Shown here: in pieces, positions 23,668 to 31,782 of the stretch
Layout: each line of letters starts with the position of its first letter
How positions within the stretch are numbered: position 1 is the stretch's first letter
From: Candidatus Copromonas faecavium (nom. illeg.)
Lineage (GTDB): Bacteria; Bacillota; Clostridia; Lachnospirales; Lachnospiraceae
DNA length: 33,927 bases
Direction: 5' to 3'
Assembly (NCBI GenBank): GCA_018712915.1
Contig: DVGC01000027.1
Coordinates: 1 to 33,927, forward strand
Position numbers and translations under genes: made by a program
Notes under the pieces: generated by a model
What the model saw: only the letters and a program-made list of their open reading frames with translations
What the model was told of the DNA's origin: nothing
Database searches by the model: none

Positions 23668-25116
23668 ATGAAGTACGTGGTGATGGTGGGAGATGGGATG
23701 GCCGATGAATGGCAGGACGGGTCTGACGAAAAAACGCCTTTGATGGCTGCCCGGACACCTGTACTGGATTTTCTGGCGGAGAGATCGGAACTGGGACTTG
23801 CAAGAACCGTTCCGACAGGGATGGAGCCTGGAAGCGACGTGGCCAACATGTCCATTCTGGGATATGAGCCGGCTCTTTTTCACCGGGGACGGGCGTCTCT
23901 TGAGGCTCTTTCTTCCGGGATTTTCCTCCGGGAAGGAGATGCGGCGCTGCGGTGCAATCTGGTAAGCCTCTCAGAGGAACAGGCAGTTTACGGAAATCGC
24001 AGGATGATGGATTTCAGTGCGGGAGGCATTTCCACAGAGGAGGCAGAGGCCTGCCTTGGCGCTCTCCTTACCTACTGGAAACAGGACACCTGTCTAGGCG
24101 ATCTTCTCGCCGGCTGGGAACCGGATGCCTGTCCTGGCAATTTCCCTGTTGGCTGGAAATCAGGTGCCTGTCCTGGCGATTTCCCTGCCGGCTGGAAACC
24201 GGAAGCCGGAATCGAGTTCTACGGGGAATCCGGCTACCGGCAGCTTCTGATTCTCCGGCGCGAGGTCCTTAAGCGGGCAGGCATTTCAGCATCCAGGGAA
24301 GGGGAACTTCCCTTTCCGGATCTGACACCGCCTCATAACATCCGCCTTTCCGTGATTGAACCCTATCTTCCCGGGAACTCTCTGCTTCGTTTTTTGATGG
24401 AAGACAGCTGCAGAATTTTAAAAGAGCATCCTGTCAACCGGAAAAGAAGGCGCCAGGGTCTTTTGGCGGCCAATTCTCTCTGGTTCTGGGGAGCGGGTAT
24501 CAGAACCATGCTCCCCTCTTTTTATGAGCGCACCGGACTTAAGGGGGTGATGATATCCGCCTCTGAGCTGCTGCGGGGACTGGGGATGGCCGCCGGCCTC
24601 ACTGTGCCGGAAATTCCGGGAGCCACGGGGCGTCTGGATACCAATTATGAGGGAAAGGCAGAGGCCGTCTGCAGGGCCCTGTTAGACGAAGGAATGGACT
24701 TTGCCTTCCTTCATTACGATGCTCCGGATGAGCGGGGGCATGTGGGAGACCGGAAGGGAAAAATCCGTGCGATAGAGGCACTGGACAGCCGGCTGATCAA
24801 ACCGGTTTATGAGACACTCCTGGCATCGGGAGAGGAGTTTCGGCTTCTGATTCTTTCGGATCATCCTACGCCGGTTTTAAAAAGAAGCCACACGGCGGAA
24901 CCTGTTCCCTACCTGATTTATGACAGCCGCAGACAAAGAGCGGGGACGGCCATGGGGAATATAGGAGAAGATGGGGGAAGGAAAAGCAGGCCGGAGTTTC
25001 CCCATATCTTACGCAGGTCCTTGCGGTATACGGAAGCAGACGGATGGCTGGCGGCAGAAAAAGTAAGGGACGGTTCCTGTCTGATGAACCGTCTTCTGGA
25101 AAGAGAGGAACCATGA
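23668..25116 (+). CDS. apgM: ApgM-type cofactor-independent phosphoglycerate mutase-like protein (COG3635), with repeat insert
   Basis: This is a member of the alkaline-phosphatase superfamily related to archaeal-type 2,3-bisphosphoglycerate-independent phosphoglycerate mutase; some relatives have been proposed to be homoserine kinases. The 482 residues begin MKYVVMVGDGMADE with metal ligand D9, then GSDVANMSILGYEP (residues 55-68) with candidate nucleophile serines. Later come HYDAPDERGHVGD, LSDHPTP and KRSHTAEPVPYLIYD with further metal ligands. Family members are usually near 400 residues; part of the excess is a 39-base tandem repeat at 24049-24210. AGGAG lies 12 bases before the ATG. The 3' end overlaps cbiL by 4 bases, which ties it to corrin synthesis. 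The true substrate is uncertain. Confidence 0.82.
   Translation: MKYVVMVGDGMADEWQDGSDEKTPLMAARTPVLDFLAERSELGLARTVPTGMEPGSDVANMSILGYEPALFHRGRASLEALSSGIFLREGDAALRCNLVSLSEEQAVYGNRRMMDFSAGGISTEEAEACLGALLTYWKQDTCLGDLLAGWEPDACPGNFPVGWKSGACPGDFPAGWKPEAGIEFYGESGYRQLLILRREVLKRAGISASREGELPFPDLTPPHNIRLSVIEPYLPGNSLLRFLMEDSCRILKEHPVNRKRRRQGLLAANSLWFWGAGIRTMLPSFYERTGLKGVMISASELLRGLGMAAGLTVPEIPGATGRLDTNYEGKAEAVCRALLDEGMDFAFLHYDAPDERGHVGDRKGKIRAIEALDSRLIKPVYETLLASGEEFRLLILSDHPTPVLKRSHTAEPVPYLIYDSRRQRAGTAMGNIGEDGGRKSRPEFPHILRRSLRYTEADGWLAAEKVRDGSCLMNRLLEREEP
24049..24210 (+). repeat. 39-base in-frame tandem repeat inside apgM
   Basis: Three full 39-base units begin at 24076, 24115 and 24154. They encode WKQDTCLGDLLAG, WEPDACPGNFPVG and WKSGACPGDFPAG. 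A partial unit (ACLGALLTY) begins the array at 24049, and a partial WKPEAG ends it at 24193-24210. All units keep the reading frame. Confidence 0.9.
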
Positions 25117-25841
25117 CGGAAGCAAATGCAGGAAACAGAAAAGAGAACAGAGGAAAGCTTTACGGCGTGGGCGTTGGTCCGGGAGATCCGGAGCTTCTGA
25201 CCCTGAAGGCGGCCAGACTCATCCGGGAGGCGGATGTGATTGGAATCCCGGGAAAGGATAGGGAAAGCTGCGTGGCCTGGCAGATTGCCGTTTCGGCAGT
25301 TCCGGAAATGAAAGAAAAGGAAATCCTTGCCATTTCCTTTCCGATGACCAAGGATGCCGGGATTCTGGAAGAAAGCCATGAAAAAGGAGCCGACCAGACG
25401 GCTGCTGTTTTGGATATGGGAAAAAATGTGGTATTCCTGACTCTTGGTGATCCATCGGTCTACTCCACCTATGGATATCTTCAGAAACGGCTGACGGAAA
25501 GAGGATACGAAGCCTATATGGTAAGCGGGGTGCCTTCCTTTTGTGCCGCGGCTGCCAGACTGGGCATCAGTCTGGGAGAAAAAAGTGAGGCTTTACATAT
25601 TCTGCCGGGCTCCTATCCGTTAGAAGAGGGGCTGGCGCTTTCCGGTACGAAAATCCTGATGAAATCCGGAAAACAGCTGGGAGCCGTAAAGGAGCTTCTT
25701 CTTTCCGGAAAAAAGAAAGCAAACATGGTGGAAAACTGCGGAATGGCCGGAGAACGGGTATGTTCCAGTACGGAGGAAATTCCGGAGGACGCAGGCTATT
25801 ATTCGCTGATTATCGTCAGGGACGGAGAGGAGACGGTCTGA
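25113..25841 (+). CDS. cbiL: cobalt-factor II (precorrin-2) C20-methyltransferase CbiL/CobI
   Basis: The enzyme methylates C20 of the corrin precursor, the first committed methylation after precorrin-2/cobalt-sirohydrochlorin. The 242-residue protein is a tetrapyrrole methylase with YGVGVGPGDPELLTLKA near residue 17, TLGDPSVYSTYGYL, and GVPSFCAAAARLG, the cofactor-binding and CbiL-type motifs. The ATG at 25113 overlaps the apgM stop codon (ATGA), with GAGAGGAA just upstream. The stop codon shares one base with the next start (TGATG). With CbiD present and no oxygen-dependent enzymes seen, the anaerobic pathway is implied, so cobalt-factor II is the likely substrate. Confidence 0.93.
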   Translation: MTEANAGNRKENRGKLYGVGVGPGDPELLTLKAARLIREADVIGIPGKDRESCVAWQIAVSAVPEMKEKEILAISFPMTKDAGILEESHEKGADQTAAVLDMGKNVVFLTLGDPSVYSTYGYLQKRLTERGYEAYMVSGVPSFCAAAARLGISLGEKSEALHILPGSYPLEEGLALSGTKILMKSGKQLGAVKELLLSGKKKANMVENCGMAGERVCSSTEEIPEDAGYYSLIIVRDGEETV

Positions 25842-28240
25842 TGGCAAAAGAAGGAGAGAAAACGTGTATCCGCCTTGGGACAAGAGGCAGCAAGCTTGCA
25901 TTGGCGCAGACCCGGATGGTGGCGGATGCCATCCAAAACATCTGTCCTGAGGCAGAGGTGGAGCTGGTGACCCTTGTGACCAAGGGCGACAGGATTCAGG
26001 GAAAGTCTCTGGTGGAATTTGGAGGAAAGGGAGCCTTTGTGGAGGAATTTGAGCAGGCCATTCTGGATGGAACCATCGATCTGGCCGTTCACAGCGCCAA
26101 GGATATGCCGGTGGAACTGTCTCCCGGACTTACCATAGGGGCCGTTCTGCCAAGAGGCGATGCAAGAGACGTCCTTGTGACGGTAAAGGACAGGGAGCTT
26201 CCCGATGGAACTGTGGTGGTAGGAACGGGAAGCCCCAGAAGGCAGCTTCAGATTCATAACTGGATGAAGACCCACTGGGATAAAGAGGCGGAATGCCGGC
26301 TTTTAAGGGGAAATGTCAATACCAGGCTGGAAAAGCTCTGGAACGGGGAATATGATGCCATCGTTCTTGCGGCTGCCGGCCTTTTCAGACTTTCTCTGGA
26401 TTCGGATCCCAGATTCCGGTTTACATTTCTTCCGGAAACGGAGCTGATTCCTGCCGGCGGACAGGCCATTATCGCCGTGGAAAGCAGGGAAGGAGACACG
26501 CTTTCCGGGATTCTTCCCGCCATCAATCATGAGCCATCCATGCAGGCTCTTCTTGCGGAACGTCTGGTGCTGAAACGGTTCGGCGCCGGGTGCAATGAGG
26601 CGATTGCAGTTTATGGATGGGAGGAGAAGGAACAGTTTCATCTGAAGCTGATGAGAGAAACGGCTGACGGCATCCTGCGGCGGGAGGTCTGGGGGCCGCC
26701 CGGTTCGTCCATGGAGCTGGCGAACCAGATTGCAGGAGAGGGCGGGCTGGTGAGCCTGGTGGGCGCAGGACCCGGGGATCCGGAGCTGATCACAGAAAAA
26801 GGGCGAAAGATTCTCATGCAGGCGCAGGTTTTGGTTTATGACCGGCTGGCGTCGGAGGAGCTTGTCCGCATGGCACCCGAGGACTGTGAAAAAATTTATG
26901 CAGGAAAGGAATCGGGCCGCCATTTTATGAATCAGCAGGAGATTAACCGGCTGCTGGTAAAGAAGGCTCTGGAAGGCAAACGGGTGGTGCGTCTAAAGGG
27001 CGGAGATTCCTTTGTTTTCGGCCGGGGCGGGGAGGAAGTTCTTGCTCTGAAAGAGGCCGGAATTTCCTATGAAGTGATTCCGGGAATTACGTCCGCCATC
27101 GGGGCGCTGGAATCGTGCGGCATTCCCGTCACCCATCGGGGAATTGCGGAGAGTTTTCATGTGATTACGGGACACCGGGCGGAGGGAGTCTTAAAGGAGC
27201 TGCCGCTTTATGCTGCGCTTCCCGGGACTCTGGTCTTTTTGATGGGGCTTTCCAACCTGGAGGCCATCGCAAAGGGGCTGATGGAAGCGGGAATGGCTCC
27301 CGATACGCCTGCGGCCGTGGTGATGGAAGGGACGCTTCCCGGAGAGCTTTGTGTCAGGGGTACCTTGGAGAATCTTTCTCTCAGAGTCCGGGAGGCCAAT
27401 GTGAAATCCCCTGCGGTGATTGTGGTTGGAAAAACAGCCGGCTTTTCCTTTTCCTGCCGGGAAAACAGGCCCTTATACGGGATCACGGTGGCAGTGACCG
27501 GAACGGAAGGGATGTATGACAAGCTTTCCCATGGACTTTCCCTTGCGGGAGCCCGCACGGTGCGGGCCGGCCGGTTAATGGTGAAACGTCAGAATGAGAA
27601 GGAGCTTGTCGGTGCGGTGAAAGAATTATCCTCCGTTGGCTGGCTTGTGTTTACCAGCAGAAACGCCATTTCCATCTTTTTTGATGTTATGAAGCAGGAA
27701 CGGGTGGATTTAAGGACGCTGTCCCATGTAAAGTTTGCCGTTGTAGGCCGGGGAACGGCAGAATATCTGCAAAAGTTTGGGTTTTATGCTGATTATATGC
27801 CTGACCGGTATACGACGGAGGATCTGGCCCGGGGGTTGGCTGAACAGATTCAGAAGGACGGGGTGGAGGAAAGAAAACAGGTGCTGATCCCCAGGGCGGC
27901 CCAGGGGTCTTCCTTCCTTTCGGAGATGTTGGCTTCCAGCCGGATTCCCTTTCGGGAGATTTCTATTTATGATGTCCAGATGGAACCGGTACCGGAAGAA
28001 GAATTTGCCCATGCGGACTATCTGACCTTTGAGAGCGGCTCCGGTGTCAGGGGATTCTTTGGAAAAATGGAAAAAGAAAAGCGGGAGGCGCTCCTTGACA
28101 GAATCCGCCCGGTCTGCATCGGGGAAGTAACGGCGGCGGCACTCAGAATGTACACGGACAGACCGATTCTGACGGCAGAGGAATTTACGGCAGAGGGAAT
28201 CGTGGAGGCAATTCTAAAGGACCGGAAGGGCAGGATGTAA
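25841..28240 (+). CDS. trifunctional HemC-CobA-HemD fusion
   Basis: Three consecutive tetrapyrrole activities sit on one 799-residue chain. Residues 1 to about 300 are hydroxymethylbilane synthase (RLGTRGSKLALAQ, HSAKDMP, and the cofactor cysteine in RFGAGCNEAIA near residue 251). Residues 302 to about 540 are uroporphyrinogen-III C-methyltransferase (SLVGAGPGDPELIT, RLKGGDSFVFGRGGEE, GITSAIGA). Residues 546-799 are uroporphyrinogen-III synthase (ITVAVTGTEG, VFTSRNAI, YTTEDLA, LTFESGSGV). Together they would convert porphobilinogen to precorrin-2. The domain order is not the reaction order, because the methyltransferase lies between the two others. The ATG at 25841 is fixed by GGAGAGGAGA upstream and the one-base overlap with cbiL. 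HemC has little linker before CobA. Confidence 0.93.
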   Translation: MAKEGEKTCIRLGTRGSKLALAQTRMVADAIQNICPEAEVELVTLVTKGDRIQGKSLVEFGGKGAFVEEFEQAILDGTIDLAVHSAKDMPVELSPGLTIGAVLPRGDARDVLVTVKDRELPDGTVVVGTGSPRRQLQIHNWMKTHWDKEAECRLLRGNVNTRLEKLWNGEYDAIVLAAAGLFRLSLDSDPRFRFTFLPETELIPAGGQAIIAVESREGDTLSGILPAINHEPSMQALLAERLVLKRFGAGCNEAIAVYGWEEKEQFHLKLMRETADGILRREVWGPPGSSMELANQIAGEGGLVSLVGAGPGDPELITEKGRKILMQAQVLVYDRLASEELVRMAPEDCEKIYAGKESGRHFMNQQEINRLLVKKALEGKRVVRLKGGDSFVFGRGGEEVLALKEAGISYEVIPGITSAIGALESCGIPVTHRGIAESFHVITGHRAEGVLKELPLYAALPGTLVFLMGLSNLEAIAKGLMEAGMAPDTPAAVVMEGTLPGELCVRGTLENLSLRVREANVKSPAVIVVGKTAGFSFSCRENRPLYGITVAVTGTEGMYDKLSHGLSLAGARTVRAGRLMVKRQNEKELVGAVKELSSVGWLVFTSRNAISIFFDVMKQERVDLRTLSHVKFAVVGRGTAEYLQKFGFYADYMPDRYTTEDLARGLAEQIQKDGVEERKQVLIPRAAQGSSFLSEMLASSRIPFREISIYDVQMEPVPEEEFAHADYLTFESGSGVRGFFGKMEKEKREALLDRIRPVCIGEVTAAALRMYTDRPILTAEEFTAEGIVEAILKDRKGRM

Positions 28241-28249
28241 GAGAAAAGA

Positions 28250-29464
28250 ATGGAGACGTTTGTTTATCAGGATAAAAAAAAGCTTCGCTGCGGCTATACC
28301 ACCGGCAGCTGTGCGGCCCTGGCAGCGAAAGCGGCTGTCAGGTGTCTGGCGGGCGGCGGGTGTGTGAAGAAAGAAACCATCCTGACGCCCGGCGGGGAGA
28401 CGGTGCAGGCAGAAATCATGCAGTGGGAAACGGAGACGGACGAAGCAGGAACGGTGATCTGGGCTCAGTGCGCGGTTCAAAAAGACGGCGGCGATGACTG
28501 CGATGTCACCGACGGACTCCTGATTTTTGTCCGAGCCAGCTTTGGAGAAAGTAAGGATGAAGAAGTTTCCATCACCGGAGGTCCCGGCATTGGACGGGTT
28601 ACCAAGGAGGGCCTTGACCAGCCGGTGGGCGCCTATGCCATCAATTCCGTGCCCAGGCGCATGATGGAGAAAGAAGCTCTGTCCATCCTGAAGGCGGCCG
28701 GGCTCCGCCGCTCCCTCTGTCTGACCGTATGGGCGCCGGATGGAGAAGCAGCGGCAAAAAAAACCTTTAATCCTGTCCTTGGAATTGAGGGCGGAATTTC
28801 CATTCTTGGTACCACGGGAATCGTCAGACCCATGAGCAATGAGGCGCTGACAGAGACCATCCGTGCCCATCTGCGGGTGCTTCATTTTGAACACCGGAAA
28901 TTTGCGGCTGTCTCTCCCGGCAATCTGGGTTCTGACTGGCTTATGCAGTATGCAGAAGAAGCAGGCCTCGGAGAGCAGGAGAAAACCAGGTTCCGGGAGT
29001 CCATCGTCGCCAGCAGCAATTTTATCGGAAAAACCGTGGACATGGCCGGAGAGCTGGGTTTTTCTGGGCTCCTTCTTGCAGGCCATATCGGAAAGCTGGT
29101 GAAACTGGGAAACGGAATCATGGACACCCATTCCAGGGAAGGAGACGGCCGGATGGATACCCTGCTGTCCTGTGCCCTGGAATGCGGAGGGGAACGGCCT
29201 CTCCTATTAGAGATACGGAAGTCCAACACAACGAACCAGGCGGTGGATGTGCTGAACCATGCCGGTATGCTGGAACCGGTGATGAAAAAGCTTCTGGTTC
29301 GGATGAAGGAGTATCTGTCCAGGCGCGCCATGGACAGCCTGCAGGTGGAAGTCCTTTTATTCGGTTCCCGGGGGGAGCTTTTAGGGAAAACGGAGGGAGC
29401 AGATCAGCTTCTTCGGAAAATCAGAAAGGAGTGCGGGAGGAATGAAGGCCAGGGTACTGATTGA
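28250..29464 (+). CDS. cbiD: cobalt-precorrin-5B C1-methyltransferase CbiD
   Basis: CbiD methylates C1 of the ring in the oxygen-independent cobalamin pathway and is a hallmark of it. The 404-residue product begins with RCGYTTGSCAALAAKAA and contains the family motifs DVTDGL, SITGGPGIGRVTKEGL, GGISILGTTGIVRPMSNEAL and GKLVKLGNGIMDTHS. The ATG at 28250 lies 9 bases after the fusion gene; its Shine-Dalgarno is weak, so coupling to the upstream gene is likely. Its substrate arises from CbiG, which I do not find in this window. The 3' end overlaps the metallo-hydrolase gene by 23 bases. Confidence 0.96.
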   Translation: METFVYQDKKKLRCGYTTGSCAALAAKAAVRCLAGGGCVKKETILTPGGETVQAEIMQWETETDEAGTVIWAQCAVQKDGGDDCDVTDGLLIFVRASFGESKDEEVSITGGPGIGRVTKEGLDQPVGAYAINSVPRRMMEKEALSILKAAGLRRSLCLTVWAPDGEAAAKKTFNPVLGIEGGISILGTTGIVRPMSNEALTETIRAHLRVLHFEHRKFAAVSPGNLGSDWLMQYAEEAGLGEQEKTRFRESIVASSNFIGKTVDMAGELGFSGLLLAGHIGKLVKLGNGIMDTHSREGDGRMDTLLSCALECGGERPLLLEIRKSNTTNQAVDVLNHAGMLEPVMKKLLVRMKEYLSRRAMDSLQVEVLLFGSRGELLGKTEGADQLLRKIRKECGRNEGQGTD

Positions 29465-30260
29465 TAACCTGACAAAGAGTGATTTGAAACCGGAATGGGG
29501 ACTGTCCATTTATATTGAATATAAGGGACATCCCATTCTTCTGGATGCAGGGGCTTCCGGGCTGTTTGCAGACAATGCGGAGGCCATGGGAATTTCCCTC
29601 TCTCAGGTGGAATTTGCAGTTCTTTCCCATGCCCATTATGATCACGGAGACGGCCTGGAGCGGTTTTTTGAGCGGAATCAGAAGGCGAAGGTTTATCTTC
29701 AGAAGGACAGCGGGGAAAACTGCTACAGCAGGAATGACGATCCCTTTGAGAAATATATCGGGCTGAAGAAAGGCATGTTAAAACAGTACGAGGACCGGTT
29801 TTCGTACGTGGATGGACGGTTTTCTCCCCTGCCCGGGGTGACGCTTCTGCCTCATACGACGGCCGGTCTTGAAAAGACGGGAAAGAAGGCAGGCATGTAC
29901 GTCTGGGAACGGGGCGGCTGGCGGCCTGACAGCTTCCGCCATGAACAGAGCCTGGTGCTTGAGACAGACAGCGGCCTGGTCATCTTTAACAGCTGCTCCC
30001 ATGCGGGAGCCGACTGCATCATCCGGGAGACGGAGGCTGCCTTTCCGGGAAAGCACATCGAAGCGTTCATCGGCGGTTTCCACCTGTTCCGTTCCAGCGA
30101 TGAAGAGGTGCGGGAATTTGCGGCCAGGGTTCGGGATACAGGGATCAGACGGCTCTGCACCGGCCATTGCACCGGGGACAGGGCCATGGAAATTTTAAAG
30201 GAAGAGCTGGGCGATATGGTAAGTCAGCTTTATACAGGATACGAGATTCAGATTGCATAG
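29442..30260 (+). CDS. metallo-beta-lactamase-fold hydrolase of the corrin cluster (COG1237-like)
   Basis: The 272-residue protein has the metallo-beta-lactamase fold with metal ligands H63, H65, D67 and H68 in SHAHYDHGDG. Further histidines lie in HEQSLVLE, NSCSHAGAD, GGFHLF and CTGHCTGD. The layout resembles the COG1237 group annotated as 7,8-dihydropterin-6-methyl-4-(beta-D-ribofuranosyl)aminobenzene-5'-phosphate synthase-like, whose functions are mostly untested. There is no signal peptide, so it acts in the cytoplasm. AAAGGAG lies 10 bases before the ATG, and the gene starts inside cbiD. cbiF begins 11 bases after it. Embedding between cbiD and cbiF argues for a job in corrin synthesis; the absence of cbiG makes ring-lactone hydrolysis one possibility, but that is only inference. 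Confidence 0.85.
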   Translation: MKARVLIDNLTKSDLKPEWGLSIYIEYKGHPILLDAGASGLFADNAEAMGISLSQVEFAVLSHAHYDHGDGLERFFERNQKAKVYLQKDSGENCYSRNDDPFEKYIGLKKGMLKQYEDRFSYVDGRFSPLPGVTLLPHTTAGLEKTGKKAGMYVWERGGWRPDSFRHEQSLVLETDSGLVIFNSCSHAGADCIIRETEAAFPGKHIEAFIGGFHLFRSSDEEVREFAARVRDTGIRRLCTGHCTGDRAMEILKEELGDMVSQLYTGYEIQIA

Positions 30261-30271
30261 AGGAAGAAAAA

Positions 30272-31042
30272 ATGGTTTATTTTGTCGGTGCAGGAAGCGG
30301 AGCAGCAGATTTGATTACAGTCCGGGGACAGAAGCTGTTAATGCAGGCGGATGTGATTGTTTATGCCGGATCCCTGGTGAATCCTCAGCTTCTTTTATGT
30401 GCAAAAGAAGGCTGTGAAATCCATGACAGTTCCAGAATGACGCTGGAACAGGTGATGGATGTGATAAAAAAGGCGGAACAGGAAGGAAAGATGACCGTCC
30501 GTCTTCATACGGGGGATCCATCCATCTATGGGGCCATCCGGGAGCAGATGGATGTCCTGGATATCCTTGGCATTCCATATGAGGTCTGCCCCGGGGTCAG
30601 CTCCTTCTGCGGAGCAGCCGCCAGTCTGAAGACAGAACTGACTCTGCCCGGCGTTTCCCAGACCGTAATCATAACCAGAATGGCCGGACGGACGCCTGTG
30701 CCGGAACAGGAAAGCTTTCAGTCCCTGGCCTCTCATCATGCCACCATGGCCGTATTTTTAAGTGCCGGTATGGTGAAGGAAATGAAGGAGCAGCTTCTTT
30801 TGGCCGGGTATGAACCGGATACGCCGGCGGCCATCGTTTATAAGGCCACCTGGCCGGAGGAGAAACTTATCCGCTGCACGGTCGCGACTCTGGACGAAGC
30901 AGCCGCAAGGGAAAAAATCCGGAAAACGGCCCTGATTTTCATTGGAAGGGCCGTCGGTGAGGGAAACCGGGGCGATTATGAACGCTCCCGGCTGTATGCG
31001 CCGGATTTCACGACAGAATACAGAAAGGGGACGGACAGTTGA
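30272..31042 (+). CDS. cbiF: cobalt-precorrin-4 C11-methyltransferase CbiF/CobM
   Basis: The enzyme methylates C11 of the corrin ring. The 256-residue tetrapyrrole methylase shows VYFVGAGSGAADLITVRG at the N-terminus, VYAGSLVN, LHTGDPSIYGAIREQ, and PGVSSFCGAAASL; VYAGSLV and the GDPSIYGA variant are characteristic of CbiF. I placed the start at the ATG at 30272, preceded by AGAGGAAG, although the frame is open further upstream. It overlaps the cbiH start by 4 bases. In many clusters cbiG separates or neighbours these two genes, and here it does not. Confidence 0.94.
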   Translation: MVYFVGAGSGAADLITVRGQKLLMQADVIVYAGSLVNPQLLLCAKEGCEIHDSSRMTLEQVMDVIKKAEQEGKMTVRLHTGDPSIYGAIREQMDVLDILGIPYEVCPGVSSFCGAAASLKTELTLPGVSQTVIITRMAGRTPVPEQESFQSLASHHATMAVFLSAGMVKEMKEQLLLAGYEPDTPAAIVYKATWPEEKLIRCTVATLDEAAAREKIRKTALIFIGRAVGEGNRGDYERSRLYAPDFTTEYRKGTDS

Positions 31043-31782
31043 AAAAGCTTTACGTTGTAGGCATCGGCCCGGGAGAGTATGAGTCCATGAGTATCCGGGC
31101 GCAGCGGATCTTATCGGAATGCCAGGTTTTAGTGGGTTATACGGTTTATGTGGAACTGATCGAGCGTTATTTTCCGGGGAAGCGTCTGCTGACAACACCC
31201 ATGCGCCGGGAAAAGGAACGATGCCAGCTGGCCTTTCAGGAGGCAGAAGCGGGAAATGATGTGGCGCTAATCTGCAGCGGCGATGCCGGTGTTTACGGGA
31301 TGGCCGGGCTGGTTCTGGAGCTGGCCGGACAGTATCCCCAGGCAGAGGTGGAGATTGTGCCCGGAATTACGGCGGCATCTTCAGGTGCGGCGGTTCTCGG
31401 GGCGCCTCTCATGCATGATTTTGCGGTCATCAGCTTAAGTGACCTGCTGACGCCGTGGGTAAAAATTGAAAACCGGCTGCGGGCGGCTGCCCAGGCGGAT
31501 TTTGCCGTCTGCATTTACAATCCTTCCAGCAAAAAACGGGCGGATTATCTGGCGCGGGCCTGCCGGATCCTTCTGGAATATCTGCCGGAGGATACGGTCT
31601 GCGGGGCGGTAAAAAACATCGGACGGGAAGGGGAAACCTCGGTGATTCTTTCTCTTGGAAAACTGCTGGAGTATGAGGCAGATATGTTTACCACCGTGTT
31701 TATCGGCAACAGTCAGACAAAGGCGATTCCGACGGCCGGGGGAAAGCTGTGGATGGTAACGCCCAGGGGATACCAGCTTTAA
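31039..31782 (+). CDS. cbiH: cobalt-factor III (precorrin-3B) C17-methyltransferase CbiH/CobJ
   Basis: CbiH methylates C17 and drives ring contraction, forming the lactone-bearing cobalt-precorrin-4. The 247-residue protein has YVVGIGPGEYESMSIRA, LVGYTVYVELI, CSGDAGVYGMAGL, PGITAASSGAAVLGAPLMHDF and IYNPSSKKRADYL, the standard CbiH signatures. The start codon is TTG at 31039, overlapping the cbiF stop codon (TTGA), with GGGGA upstream. The protein is a single domain, with no CbiG fused to either end. A 165-base gap follows before the next gene. Confidence 0.94.
   Translation: MKKLYVVGIGPGEYESMSIRAQRILSECQVLVGYTVYVELIERYFPGKRLLTTPMRREKERCQLAFQEAEAGNDVALICSGDAGVYGMAGLVLELAGQYPQAEVEIVPGITAASSGAAVLGAPLMHDFAVISLSDLLTPWVKIENRLRAAAQADFAVCIYNPSSKKRADYLARACRILLEYLPEDTVCGAVKNIGREGETSVILSLGKLLEYEADMFTTVFIGNSQTKAIPTAGGKLWMVTPRGYQL

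Noticed and set aside
24049-24210. Direct repeats that could suggest a CRISPR array
   Set aside because: The units are contiguous without spacers, remain in frame inside an enzyme gene and diverge in the way of a coding minisatellite.
28214-29131. Long open frame on the minus strand (305 codons)
   Set aside because: It is antisense to cbiD and the end of the HemC-CobA-HemD gene, with no recognisable motif. CbiD is certain on the + strand.
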